Source of the DNA: Siphonodentalium dalli
Lineage: Eukaryota > Mollusca > Scaphopoda > Gadilida > Siphonodentaliidae
Direction: 5' to 3'
Length of the DNA stretch: 64,000 nt
Assembly: GCA_032622095.1 (NCBI GenBank)
Contig: CP136065.1
Location: 42,073,503 to 42,137,502, forward strand
Of the stretch, positions 47,430 to 59,620 are shown piece by piece. Position numbers and translations under genes: made by a program. Below the pieces are notes generated by a model, which saw only the letters and a list, made by a program, of their open reading frames with translations, did no database searches and was not told where the DNA came from. Positions within the stretch are counted from its first letter, which is position 1. Each line of letters begins with the position of its first letter.

Positions 47430-47525
47430 GAAACATTCAAGAACATATATGTTTTAAATATTTAATAATGCAACAACCAAACGTGTCATTAATTAAATAT
47501 TTTAAAACATATATGAATGTTTTAT
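47430..47525. repeat. Palindromic AT-rich element
   Basis: AACATATATGTTTTAAATAT at the left pairs with ATATTTTAAAACATATATG at the right around a 25-30 nt loop. A decayed hairpin MITE is possible. Confidence 0.6.
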
Positions 47526-47539
47526 AAACACAATGGTTT

Positions 47540-48320
47540 TTCCTCCGTTCGTTTAGATTGGACAAATGTCGTGAAACCTCTATTGCATTTCCTCTTAGTA
47601 GTGAACATCCATACCAAATGTCATTTAGATCCGAGCACTCCTGTTGAAGTTATGACATGAACAGACATAGGACGGACCAAAAAGAAGCCAACATTACCAG
47701 ATTATCAAAACTTCAATAACTCTAGAACGGAAAATCCGAACAAAACGTTTGAACACTCAATTGAAGGTCCTCGTAGTAGTGAGATCCAAACACTGCTGTT
47801 CAAGTTATGATTTTAACAGGCATCGGACAGACGGATAGGGGCAGACGACTGACTAAATGGTAGTTAATGGGCTTCGCGTTTGTGGGAACTTCGACAAGAG
47901 TTATGGGACTTCCATATTGTGTTCTTCTGAACTGCCTCTTCTGGGACTAAACCACAAAATACCAAGTTTCAAGGCGACTGAAAATCCAAAACTAGTGTTA
48001 TCACCCCGAAACCAAAAACAAAAAAAAGCACAAAAAGGGCCATAACTCCGACAACTTAGAGGAAAATTCGAAAGTGACCAAGCATGTTCTGGGACTTTTA
48101 CCGGTTTATGGGGCTTTCTGAAGGCTCTTTGAAGGTATCTGCCCAAGAGTGTCCAAAGATATCCATATCAAAAGATGTCCATAGGGTACTAGGACTTTTG
48201 TCTGAATCAAATTGTATCATGTTTATAAAACATAATAATGAGACAATATACATCACAATTGTGGGACTTTCAAAAAGTCTCATGAGCCAGAGAAAACTCC
48301 TACAACATACCACCATTCTT
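47540..48320. other. Unannotated interval
   Basis: Contains two related segments (CTCTTAGTAGTGAACATCC near 47,592 and CTCGTAGTAGTGAGATCC near 47,769) about 177 bp apart, so a diverged tandem pair. No gene recognised. Confidence 0.35.
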
Positions 48321-48460
48321 AAAGACGCCCCGACGGACAGCCATTCGTAAAGACGCCCTGGCGGACAGCCATTCGTAAAGACGCCCCGACGGACAGCCAT
48401 TCGTAAAGACGTCCCGACGGACAGCCATTCGTAAAGACGCCCCGACGGACAGCCATTCAT
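48321..48460. repeat. 28-bp minisatellite x5
   Basis: AAAGACGCCCCGACGGACAG plus CCATTCGT, repeated five times from 48,321. Frames read through it give repetitive peptides that are not genes. Confidence 0.95.
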
Positions 48461-48914
48461 TTGGTCTTCAATTCTTTTGTTGTTTTTGACCACTTAACTC
48501 CTAAATTGTACGGAATAACGGGCATGAGGTGGTAGTTTGACGTGAGGTGGTAGTTTGACATTAGATGGTCAATCATATTAAACTTTCTTTTGTATTTTTT
48601 ACTATGATATAACCCACATATATTATATGATGTCACATTTGAATATTTTGTAATCAATACTACATATAGTCTGTACCACCTATACCTACCATTGTATATT
48701 GTGTGTATATACTTCACCTCCAATAAAGGAGGAATAAAATCATATGTCTGTCTGACCATATAAGGCTCAATTGTGCACCAATACGGACGGACAGGCGCAA
48801 AACTGTATACCCCCATTATTTTAAAGGGGGTGTAATTAACCCAGGAAGAGATCATTGTTGAGCTGCTCCGGGTGAATTATGCAGCCAATACTCACGCGAT
48901 TACATAGCGAAAGA

Positions 48915-49390
48915 TATACAAACGGGGTTGACGAATAGATAACGATTGATATTCAATCGCAGTAACATATGCCACGCGGGATTTGGATTGAGGTTATTAG
49001 CATCGACTAAATAACGGAGATATTTGAAGTGTTTTTAAAGAGCATTGGAATAGGTTATTAAAGTGTTTTAAAGAGCGTTTCCTAACATGTGCATGTTGTA
49101 AATTCGTTTATACATATCTCATTGACTAAATAACGGAGATATTTGAAGTGTTTTTAAATAGCATTGGAATGGGTTATTAAAGTGTTTTAAAGAGCGTTTC
49201 CTAACATGTTGTAAATTCGTTCATACATATCTCCGTTATTTAGTCAAAGCACGTTCTATATATATAGTTATCATCCTTCTGATTAACTCACTATACTCCT
49301 TTGGAATCTAATCCTAACCTCGCGTGCCACGTGTTACTTCGATTGAATATCAATCGCTATCTAATCGTGAACCCCAAATAAGTATCTTTC
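48915..49390. mobile_element. Palindromic MITE-like element with internal direct repeat
   Basis: Outer arms: GATTGATATTCAATCG with TAACATATGCCACGCG (about 48,944-48,979) against the inverse near 49,322-49,354. Inner arms: GACTAAATAACGGAGATAT (49,005-49,023) and its perfect inverse (49,227-49,245). The GACTAAATAACGGAGATAT unit, with about 119 bp following it, also occurs a second time as a direct repeat (about 49,123). A partial copy is near 41,787-41,900. Confidence 0.6.
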
Positions 49391-49569
49391 AGTTTCGAAT
49401 CGAGTGGAACAAGCAAAATGCTTTTTTAAAGTCCTCTCCTCGTGGAATAAATGTTACCCCAAGTGACAAAAATATCACTTTGGGTAAAGCAGACGGGATA
49501 TATAGTTTTGATTGATTGGAATATTATTTAGGATTGAGATACGGTATACACTGTAATACGGAAGTTAAG

Positions 49570-49652
49570 GATGAGAAAGGGAATGAAAGAGAATGAGAGA
49601 GAGGGGAGAGTGTGCAAGAGAGAGTGAGGGGGGGGAGAGAGAGAGGTTTGAC
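49570..49652. repeat. GA-rich polypurine tract
   Basis: An almost pure purine run with repeated GAGAGAGA. It is capable of triplex formation or GAGA-factor binding, but nothing ties it to a gene here. Confidence 0.8.
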
Positions 49653-49876
49653 ACAACATACATTCGATACAAAATAACACAAAAAACATCCGTTCAGTGG
49701 GGAAATCACTTGCACGAATGCGTCACGACCACGGAGGAGAAAAAGCGGTTGATGCAAATGGAATGGAATCTAGCCGCGTCACCTTAAGTGGTTATGAGAA
49801 ACGGCCACTATCTAAAACAAGAAAACTAAGATGCATGCATCAGGTCGGCCGTGAACTATCTACCATAGAATTGTTG

Positions 49877-50270
49877 TAGCTGTCGATTATACATTTTGGA
49901 ACACCTGTCTGTATGTATGTGTGTATGCATGATTGCATGTGTGTATGTGTTATAGACGATAACGCTGCTCGACTGATCCGACTCGGATTTGGTATTTAAC
50001 GTGTCAACTTGACCTCGCTCATAGGCATGTTTCTGGACCTTGACCGATCCGACTAAAAATTTGTGTGTAGGACTACTTCGATCCCGGGAGCAATATGGAC
50101 GGGTCCAATTTCACGTGGGACCATGTTCTCGAACGTGCTGATATAGGCATGTTTCTGGACCAATTGAACAATAGTTTGGCCAGACGCTGTATATACTGGG
50201 TACTGTCCAGATGGAGGCGATCACAAAAAAATCCCTAAATAGCCCGAACGAAGTCGAGTACATCAGCTAG
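49877..50270 (+). repeat. Helentron-like element, unit 1 of a plus-strand pair
   Basis: TGTCTGTATGTATGTGTG leader, cores with GGACCTTGACCGATCCGAC, then AGCCCGAACGAAGTCGAGT and CTAG at 50,267-50,270. The hairpin is partly decayed. Confidence 0.55.
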
Positions 50271-50775
50271 TTTAATATATATTTTGGACATTTGTCTGTC
50301 TGTTTGTCTGTTAGCTACATGTATGGCCGGGAAAACTGCCGGACAGATTGACGAAATTTGATACCTAGGGGAAATTATTTCCAGGGAGTATTTTGGACGG
50401 GTCAAATCTTGATCCCGACCTGACTTTGACATTCAAAAAGATCAATTCAAGGTCAAGTCTGGTAAAACGGAAGTATTTCAACGAAATTTAATACCTACTG
50501 TTACTTTTGTCCCAGGAGTGTTTCGGGTTGGGTCAAATCATGACCCTGACCTGATCTTGACATTCAAAATTGTCAATTCAAGGTCAAATCGGGTAAAGCC
50601 GGGCGGATTTCGACGGGTACTTTTGTCGTGACTTTTGTCCGGGGAGTGTTTTGGACGGGTCAAATCGTGACCCGACATGACGTTCACCTTTAAAATGGTC
50701 AATTCAAGGTTAAATCGCGCAATTCTCCGAAAATCAGAGGGGAACATCACGGACGAAGTCGGGTCCACCAGCTAC
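50271..50775 (+). repeat. Helentron-like element, unit 2 of a plus-strand pair
   Basis: Leader TTTAATATATATTTTGGAC with TGTCTGTCTGTTTG, GGTCAA-type cores, hairpin CGGACGAAGTCGGG and a degenerate CTAC (50,772-50,775) in place of CTAG. Confidence 0.55.
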
Positions 50776-51039
50776 TATTATATATTTCTAGATTTAGTTA
50801 CAAACTAAATACCTGTATATTGTACAAAGAAATGTTTGACAAATATATCTGTATCAATATTTCCATACGGGTCATTAAAATAGATACGACGAAACAAATT
50901 TTGAAGGGTGCATGTATCAGGTAACTTTTTATATTTCAAATGATGACAGGAATGCGGAAAGTTGAAGTACCTACGTAATATTGGCTATCCGAATGAAGAG
51001 ATATACATGTATATAAAAACCAAAATAGAAGATGTCGAC

Positions 51040-51560
51040 AATGTTTTCCAAAAAAATTCAAAGCATTCGATAGCTCCCATCTAGTTGTCAGCCCGAAGAT
51101 CAATATGAAGTTTGGTGACTATCAGATGAGGGATATGTCTGTACAGTTGCTAAACAATTCAGTCATGCAAAAGAGGATCAAACAGTAAGATACCAAATTG
51201 CTGCCTGTGGTAATGTTTTTTAACGAAATTCGGGAAAATTAGATTAATCTCACCCTGGTTATCCAGAAGATCATTGTGGAATCTGGTGACGATCGGACAA
51301 GGGGTGTCGTCTGTAGGATCAACCAAATTATTTAGCCATAAAAATAGTAAAATTCAAGATCACCGCTGACAGTGATGTCTTCACAAGGACAGTTTGAGAA
51401 CAAAATATGGCTCACATCTAGCGGTGACCCAAAATATCCACATGAGAAACAGTTCTCCAATAAAAGCTGGCTGCAGGGTGCGCCAATTGATTCAAATTCG
51501 AAATTTAGCAGGGTGTACTGCTTGTGGCCATGTTTTCCCCGCAAATTTGATAGACTGATT
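51040..51560. repeat. Diverged ~165-bp satellite units
   Basis: About three units related to 2,830-3,850: TAGCTCCCATCTAG, AATATGAAGTTTGGTGAC and TTTTTTAACGAAATTCGG are recognisable, but the palindromic core is largely lost. Confidence 0.6.
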
Positions 51561-52080
51561 GACAAAACCACTGAATCCGTTGAATCAATATACATGTACA
51601 TGTATACATGGATTAATTTATATGCATTGTTATACACAGTACTGGTATATAAAGGTACTGAAAATAACAATATTACTAGTATACACAAAATAAACCATAT
51701 ATCATGGCTATGGGTTCTAATATCCGAATATGACAGCTGAGAACTTGGTGTGAATTGAAGAGTGGTGGTGTCTCAAGCATATCTAACCCTCCACGTTAGA
51801 AACATGCCATTAAATGTCATAAGTATAATCTAGCTTGAGGACAGAAGTTATCCATAAAACCCCCCTTAATTCAACCAGGTCCTCGCGCGATGTATGGTCG
51901 ATCACATGATGATCTAGGGGGGATTAGAATTGTTGTATAAAAACAGCACTGCATGTAAATATAAAATAAAATAGTGCTACATCTTATTACAGATTATTGC
52001 CATATATAATCAGTGACTATACAGACAGTCTGACAAAATAAAGTTTCAGTGACACTCTATCCGAAGAGGGGAATAATTCC
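51560..52080. other. Unannotated interval
   Basis: Includes a TACATGTACATGTATACATG stretch near 51,590. No gene recognised. Confidence 0.35.
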
Positions 52081-52103
52081 ATCTGTTACAGTCAATGGAG
52101 CAA

Positions 52104-53690
52104 TTATGAATCTGGAAAAACCGAAATAAACTTCTGTACCGCCAAGAATATTTCGGAATTTAATTTGTTTGGAAGTTCGTGAGATCCGTACAATAGAACA
52201 TCGATTGTTATCATACTTACTGGTAAGTTACTTTGAAGTTCTGATCTAATTCTGGCGTAAAGAGGGCATTGAAAGAAGAAATGGTAAGCTGATTCAGTTT
52301 CAAAACTACCGCATTGACACAGTGGTGATTCTTTCAAGTGATTAATAACAAGGTCACGGTTTAGGTTGCTGCAACCTAATCTGATACGAGTATGATATAT
52401 TTGGATTTTCCTGGAATAACACTGAAGATAAAAATTTGCAATTTTCGCACGGTCAATGTTTAGTTTACGCTTAAATTCTTCGAGTGTTTTTGACGATTTT
52501 ATTGAATTCGATAAACTATTCCATGCTCGTGTAGCCGAGGGCAGAAAAGTATTCATGTAAATGTCTCTGTTGCTGCCAGGCGGGTGGATACTAACATGCC
52601 TAAAATTGTAACCAGATGAAGTGGAATCGGGGGAATCATGTTTGATAGATAAGACGGAGCTTGGTTACTAGTAATTTTGAAAAATTGTATCATTTTCTGT
52701 TTTGTTCTACGCGAGGCAATTGTTTCCCAGCCGGTTTCTAATAGTAAGTTGCGATCGCTGGTACTTCTCGTGGACCCAGTGACAATTCGTGCCATTTCAT
52801 ACTGAATATCTTCGATATAATCGCTCATATATTTTGGTATGTTATCCCATACTGGTGATGCATATTCAAGAGTGGGTCTAACAAAAGCAAGATATATATT
52901 TTCAAGGGTCTTTCTGCTCAGTCTGAATTGTGCTTCCTAATCATATTTACCTTTTTCCATGCCCTATCGGTTATGTTACTTATGTGAGTTTCCCATGAAC
53001 CGATGTTGTCGAAAGTAAGACCAAGATGTTTGTTATTTTCTACTTCAGTTATGTGAGAATCAGCCATGATTAGGGGTGGGTGAACTATATTTGTAGATTT
53101 CCTCGATATCATTAAAGCTTTAGTTTTGAGGGGATTAAATTTTACGAGCCATTTTTTGGACCAATCGACAATAGTGGCAATGTCTCTATTAATTATTTCA
53201 GCTGCTAAAACAGGGTTCTCGACACATAAATATATTGATGTATCATCAGCAAATAGACGTATGTTGCACGTGATGTTTTCGGTTATGTCGTTAATGTAAA
53301 TCAGGAATAACAGTGGGCCTAATATTAAGCCTTGAGGCACACCTGCGGAAACATTTTGCCAATCGGAACTAGCATTATCAACTATAACTCTCTGTTGACG
53401 ACATTCAAGATAAGATGAAATTAGTTCATATACTTTACACTTTATTCCAAGTTTCCTAAGCTTAAACAGGAGACCTTTGTGCCAAACCTTGTCAAAGGCT
53501 TTGCTTATATCACAAAAAATACATCGAATTTCTTTACCTTCGTCCAGAGATCTGCTAATATAGTCATATATGTCAGTAAGCTGATATACTGTAGAGTCAC
53601 CTTTTTTTTAATCCAGATTGGTAAACAGAAAGTAACTTATTTTCGTCTAAGTATGTCCAAAGATATTTGTAAATGCACTTCTCATTGTTG
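52104..53690 (-). pseudogene. 5'-truncated LINE (non-LTR retrotransposon), reverse transcriptase to C-terminus
   Basis: Minus strand. It starts within the reverse transcriptase domain near 53,690 (EKCIYKYLW, then STVYQLTDIYDYISRSLDEG). Next come the palm motifs: DISKAFDKVWHKGLLFKL, VPQGLILGPLLFLIYIND, the catalytic FADD box and NPLKTKALMISRK. Then LAFVRPTLEYASPVW, MNTFLPSATRAWNSL, and a CxCGxxETExxxHFxxQCPLY motif near the end, to 52,104. Three frame breaks are evident, at an A8/T8 homopolymer near 53,610, near 52,935 and near 52,640. The endonuclease domain is missing. That is usual for target-primed insertions cut short at the 5' end. It is inactive, in a Jockey/CR1-like part of the LINE tree as far as the motifs show. 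Confidence 0.92.
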
Positions 53691-54129
53691 TTGTTGGAAT
53701 CTGTTGAGATGGGGACCCTCTGTTCGGATTGAGTACATTTAAACGGCGAATAATTGACAACGATGGATTTCATGGTCGTATTATAGGGTGCTTGTTTAAC
53801 TTGTTACTTTTGGGAGGCACTTGGTGAAACGATATTTTCGAATGAATGGCAGAAGCCATTTTTCAAGAACAGTTTTTATTGTACTCAGCATGTCTAAACA
53901 GTTTAATCTGGAATTAATAGTTGGTGATAATCCAACCTTCATTTTGATATATAATATTTTTCACAGAGATCGAGCGCCCAGAACCGAAAAACTCTCGACG
54001 ACGAAGTATTTCCCTAATGTAATCGCATTATCGTACGTTTTCATAATGGCGTGCCGACATGAGTTTGGTGTATATCACAATCACCCCCCCCCCCCCCCGT
54101 TGTGGATTATCCTAGGTACATCCGTACTA

Positions 54130-54400
54130 TGATCAATTTGTTCAACCTTCAGAAATTTCATACCTGACACAACATTAGGTGGAAATTTCACACAAATAGG
54201 TTGAAATCGTTCATACAGTTTGAGTTTCCAACCAGTAATTATTAGGCATTTATTGTTTTTAGACCAATAGTCTCATATTTTCTACTTTTTGTCAGAATTG
54301 TGGACTGAAATTGTCCAACCTTATACATGGGAGGCAGGTTTGAAATATCCAAGAATTGTAGCATTCGAGGTCAGTCCAGATGCATTACATTGTGGCTTTT
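54130..54400. repeat. Repeat C fragment
   Basis: CCTGACACAACATTAGGTGG, AAATTTCACACAAATAGGTTG and GCATTTATTGTTTTTAGACC match 18,765-18,900. No ends preserved. Confidence 0.6.
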
Positions 54401-54660
54401 CGCATTAAGCTCATTCATCCACTGGCTTGTTATTATCGGGAGTGAAGTTCATGAAATATAAGCAGACGACAGGCAAACAAAAATACAAAGTGCAGAAAAT
54501 GGGAAGAATAATCACATTGATTAAAAGTTAAATGTACAGGTGATAAGTTCAACAAACATGACCATTTGTTGAACTTATTATTTTTGAACATATCCTATGA
54601 GAACTACAATAACCAATGAATATTTAGTATAGATAGGGTTAACACACATAAGATGTCTAT

Positions 54661-55050
54661 AATTTTGAAGCGCAGTCGTTGATTCCATTCAAAACGAATG
54701 TTGTAGTTTAGAGCAAATAATGACGTACATGCAGAGTATAATTTTGAAGCGCAGTCATGGGTTCCATTCAAAACGAATGTTGAAGTTAAGAGCAAAGTAT
54801 GGCGTACATGCAGAGTATAATTTTTAAGCGCAGTCATGGGTTCCATTCAAAACGAATGTTGAAGTTAAGAGCAAATAATGACGTACATGCAGAGTATAAT
54901 TTTGAAGCGCAGTCATGGCCCTCATGGGTTCCATTCAAAACGAATGTTGAAGTTAAGAGCAAAGTATGACGTACATGCAGAGTATAATTTTGAAGCGCAG
55001 TCAATGGGTTCCATTCAAAATTAATGTTGAAGTTTAGACCAATTTATGAC
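54661..55050. repeat. 79-bp tandem repeat x5
   Basis: AATTTTGAAGCGCAGTC starts at 54,661, 54,740, 54,819 (one-base variant), 54,898 and 54,986. The fourth unit has a 9-bp insertion. Confidence 0.95.
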
Positions 55051-55089
55051 GTACAAGTAGGTAGATGTACCTGCAAGGCCCTGGCATCG

Positions 55090-57850
55090 CTCTGCCAACA
55101 TTGAACCACACCATTAGACTCGCGGAAATGCCTACATGTATAATTATATCTAATTTGATAATAATTGGCGATAAACATTTTCATCCTGGTATGCTGGTGC
55201 CCTCTTGTGCCCAACCATTGACCCATCGCCACCTTTAAACCCATGCACACCATTAAATATTCCATGAATATATTATGATTATGTAATTTTGGTGAAAATC
55301 GGCGAAACATAATTTAGTTCATGCACTTTGTGTGTCCCTCCCCTCCCCTTCACTGACTCGAATAGGGCCACTTCATTAGAATCCTCGTATCATGGAGATG
55401 ACTATATTTAACTTTGGTGAAAATTTGCGGCTAAAACATTATTATCAATGTTAGTGCCATTCCCCATTTTGACCCTCCCCTCCCAATGCCTGATCCAGAC
55501 GGCACCAATATGGCGTCTTTAAACCACCCGATTAGATTCCGCTTATCATGGAGAGAAAAATATGTATCAATTTGGTGGAAATCGGCGCTGAAATTATTTT
55601 GCCCCTCCCCTATCCCATCGACTCGAGCGGTGCAAATTTTGACATCTATAAACCACATCATTAGACTCCTCATATCATGTAGATGATTATGTATTAAGTT
55701 TGGCGGAAATCTGTGACAAAAATTGTCATGGATGTTGTTGCCCCTCTCTTTTTTCTGTCCCTGACACTAACAACGTCACTTTAGAAAATTTGGACCTGCA
55801 ACATTATATCGTCCTCGTAAAAGGTGGGAACATGTCTCTATTCCGAAGGTTCGCTATTCCGAAGGTTCACTAATCCGAAGGTTCACTAATCCGAAGGTTC
55901 ACTAATCCGAAGGTTCACTATTCCGAAGGTTCACTATTCCGAAGGTTCGCTATTCCGAAGGTTTTTGTTATTTTAAAAGTTAATTCTATATTCTAAAGTA
56001 TTGAGAGGGTTCTTTAGTACGAAGACTCTTTTTATGAAGGAAATAACTTAAAACATTACAAAAATTAATGTAATTTTTGTTTTCGTGGGTTTCCTTGAGA
56101 TTTAACCCTTTTATATTTGGCGAGTAGAACGACATATATGTCGTCTATCGGCTGAGGACTAAAACGACAAATATGTCGTTTTAGGAAGTGTTATTTTACG
56201 TAGACATAACTTCAATAAATCATCTGATTTATAAATGATTTACATAGGAGTTATTTTGATTAATATAATGTCCCAAATGCTAAAGGCGGACTATAACAGT
56301 GGGGCTATTACGGTCAATCAATACTGGAGCGCTATAACTTACTGTATAGCAGAATACCGCTGAATGGACCTGACTGCAATTCTGACTTTGTTTTGATTTC
56401 AATGTTGATGTTTCTTTCAAGTACAGATTGCCAGTTAGGGTAGAATGCATCTCTAACTCGTAGTTTATTTCAGTCATTGTGTTTTCAACTTTCTATAATA
56501 TTAAAATGATAAACTGATACTGTCTTCTTGCTATTAATAACCGACATCTGGGACAAATTAGATATTAGATTGGGGTGTATAAATGTACGGGGGGTGCAAA
56601 TTTTGATTCATTTCTGGCTAAAAACTCCCATAATAGAAAACCTTCGGAATAGCGAACCTTCGGAATAGTGAACCTTCGGATTGGTGAACCTTCGGATTAG
56701 TGAACCTTCGGATTAGTGAACCTTCGGAATAGCGAACCTTCGGTATAGAGAACCCTACCCGTAAAAGGTTACCCCTGTTAGACCCCTCTGGAGCCATTGT
56801 TAATTTCTATTGAATACAGACTGACATACATTCGCAAATATAGATATAGAAGATAAGATATATAAGTTTGGTGAATATCGGCGACTAAACGCATTCTTAT
56901 CAAATTTAGTACCCCTCTATCTTTGACCCAAGCGGCACCAATTTGACGCCTTTAAACCACACGTTTAGATTCCTCGTATATGACGTGGAGAAGAATACGT
57001 ATCAATTTTGTGGTAATCGATGGAGGTGACTAATATAAGTTTGGTGGATATCGGCATTATCAAATGTATTGCCCCTCCCCATCGTTGATCCAAACACCTT
57101 TAAACCACACGATTAGATAAACTCGTACCACGAAGAAGAATATGTATAAATTTGGTGGAAATCAGCACAGATCCCCTGGTGCAACAACCCCACCATGAGT
57201 ATCCACCTAATACCTTGATACAAGATTTGTACCTATCGGACCAATATGGAGTATAGACTCACTTAATTGCGATAAAAATTAATCTCAAAGTCCCCTGTGC
57301 TTGAGAAAATGTCACATAACAATTTCTTTAGACCATATTCGCACCTTTAATTTGATGTATCTGCCGCATCGATACATGGAAGATCAACAAATATATATAA
57401 TTATGTGCACACATTCGAAACTGGACAAACCATTGAACAGATTCCCATCAAACATAGATAGCACTGCAGAATTCCACTTGTCACAATGAGTCACCATGTG
57501 TGCTCCTGTATATGTGTGTGACCTCTGCAGAGTAAATTATGCAGTGCTTGCTATGCTTATATTCATGGTAGTTACCGTAGTGTAGTCGCACAGGAAACCT
57601 GTGGAAATCAGCATTAAAATGATGTTTATAAATGTTGGTGCCCCTCCCCAAATCTGACTCGAACGGCGCCACTTTTGGCATCTTTAAACCAGCAATTAGA
57701 TTCATCATATCACGGAGATGATTATAAGTTTGATGGAAATCAGCGACAATACCATCGATTATGTTGCCCCCCCCCCCCTTCTTCCCCGGATACCACCAGC
57801 GTCACTTTAGAAAATTTAAACCTCAACCAATATCTTACTGATGAAAACGT
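55090..57850. repeat. Diverged ~150-200-bp tandem array
   Basis: Recurring TTTAAACCACACGATTAGA, CTCGTATCATGGAGATGATT, AGTTTGGTGGAAATCGGCG and GCCCCTCCCC. It is split by the Foldback-like element at 55,826-56,760. Confidence 0.7.
55826..56760. mobile_element. Foldback-like element with ordered 16-bp repeats in its inverted termini
   Basis: A 9-bp target duplication GTAAAAGGT lies at 55,817-55,825 and 56,761-56,769. The left terminus has eight 16-bp units (TATTCCGAAGGTTCGC and variants with TAAT and TTCAC) to about 55,970. The right terminus (from about 56,638) has seven units in inverted orientation. The order of unit variants is the same in both, apart from one unit missing at the right. Both ends begin GGG when read inward. 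The interior has palindromes ACGACATATATGTCGT (56,129-56,144) and an imperfect 22-bp one (56,161-56,182), preceded by TTAACCCTTT (56,102). Long inverted termini built of short tandem repeats with a 9-bp duplication match Foldback elements. No transposase. Confidence 0.85.
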
Positions 57851-57857
57851 TACCCAA

Positions 57858-58040
57858 GTTAGACCCCTTGAGGCCATCTAGATGGTCCCCCATTAATTAC
57901 CCATGTTAGACCCCTTGAGGCCATCTAGATGGTCCCCCATTAATTACCCATGTTAGACCCCTTGAGGCCATCTAGATGGTCCCCCATTAATTGCCCATGT
58001 TAGACCCCTTGAGGCCATCTAGATGGTCCCCCATTAATTC
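57858..58040. repeat. 47-bp tandem repeat x4
   Basis: GTTAGACCCCTTGAGGCCAT plus CTAGATGGTCCCCCATTAAT, near-identical in each unit, so recently amplified. Confidence 0.95.
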
Positions 58041-58091
58041 TTATAGAACACAGCCAGACATGCAGACATTCACAAATATATAGAGGATATC

Positions 58092-58225
58092 CAACGAGTT
58101 ATGTTGGGATATAAGATGTTATGAAACGAGTTTGATAAATTTTATTCACAACGAGTCGTAGACGAGTTGTGAATAAAATTGATCAAAGAGTTTCATAAAA
58201 TCTTATAGCCCAACATAACGAGTTG
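58092..58225. mobile_element. Hairpin MITE-like palindrome (134 bp)
   Basis: CAACGAGTTATGTTGGGATA at the left pairs with the inverse ending at 58,225. The arms are about 65 bp each, near-complementary, meeting at ACGAGTCGTAGACGAGT. It could be one terminus of a larger element that includes 58,225-58,690, where AAAACATATCACAT-like motifs recur inverted. Confidence 0.65.
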
Positions 58226-59160
58226 AAGAACTTGTATATCACATGAAAAAAACTAGAGCTTTATGCCTTTTTAACAAAACAAAATCCTTAAATAAACCTT
58301 TAAAATGCATACATTTACAGCGTTGGCTGAGACGCTCCACAACCGTATTTGATAGTATTGCGCGCTCAGGATTGCAACGAAAATATAGTTCCCCAATTTG
58401 CCTCTTTGTTTTTGTGCCCATTTTCGTTAGTGCAACGAAGTTGGACAAGAATTTTACTTTGATGAACAAATCGATCATTTTATTGTCTGGTTTTGGTGTC
58501 ATGCGCGGCTTTTCAACATATTATTAATCCGCCTAATCAATGTAAAGTAATTTTATTGGCGCGCTACCTTATTGGCGGGAAGCACGCGCTTATTCGTGAT
58601 TACCGCTATCAGACATTCAGCTATTACTCACCAGTGAGAGATAAGCAAATATCAAATGGATTTTCAATGATATTATAGGGGTTTTATGTGATATAGCTAT
58701 AGATTATATGCAGCGACCTTCAATAGAGGAATCATTGCCGTTTCTTTGTGGGGAAAATTGGTCCCAAATTGAGGCGTGAATTATATTTGCGCATAGTCTA
58801 TGTGTTTTAGTTTATTGTTTATATTAAGGGGTTATATAACGGTAAAATATGGCATGAGAGGAACAAAATTACCACTTATTGAAATAGTAGACCAGCATGG
58901 GGCGATTCCAAGCTCATATATATAGTATAAATAGGTAAACTGAAGTCATATATAGCCGCGACTGAAAAAACTTTTAACAGTGCTTTTGGTGAAGAAAATG
59001 ATATTTTAATTATTTTTATGATGATATCACAAATCCTTTAATTTGAGCTACATTGATAAAAACCAAGATCTATTGTTGCCACGAAGGTATAGATAAATTA
59101 TGAACTATCTCTATAGCTTATGTAGGTGATATTTATCAGGAATACGGTCGTAAAATTTAC
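58226..59160. other. Unannotated interval with repeat fragments
   Basis: Overlapping ORFs on both strands at 58,239-58,527 show no recognised domain. 58,690-58,830 is the inverted partner of 46,930-47,160. No convincing gene. Confidence 0.35.
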
Positions 59161-59169
59161 AACGAAACA

Positions 59170-59620
59170 GAGGAAATGTGTGGCGGGCGTCGCCCGACCT
59201 GACCTTGACCTTCAAAATGGTCAAATCTTGGTCAAATCGACCCGTTCGACGGGATTTCGATGAAATTTGATACCTAGGGATACTTTTGTCAGGGGAGTGT
59301 TTTGGACGGGTCAAATCGTAACCCCGACATTCAAAATGGTCAATTCAAGGTCAAATCGCGACTTTCGACGGAATTTCGACGAAATTTTATATCTAGGGCT
59401 ACTTTTGTCCGGGGAGTGTTTTCGACGGTCAAATCGCGCCTTTCGACGGGATTTCGACGAAATTTGATACATAGGGGTACTTTTGTCAGGTGAGTCTTTT
59501 CGACGGGTAAAATCGTGACCCCGACCTAACCTTCAAAATAGTCAATTCAAGGTCAAATCGCGCCTTTCGACGGATGAAAGCAGAGGGGAAACAGCCCGGA
59601 CGAAGTCGGGTCACCATGGT
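59170..59620 (+). repeat. Helentron-like element fragment
   Basis: GGTCAA-type cores with GTTTTGGACGGGTCAAATC and CAGCCCGGACGAAGTCGGGT hairpin. The expected CTAG is replaced by CATGG, so the very end is lost or mutated. Confidence 0.55.

Noticed and set aside
48321-48460. CRISPR-like array (28-bp repeats)
   Set aside because: Repeats are contiguous with no spacers, and the genome is eukaryotic.
48098-48493. 131-codon minus-strand ORF with repeated RLYEWLSVG
   Set aside because: Its middle is the 28-bp minisatellite; the flanks show no known domain.
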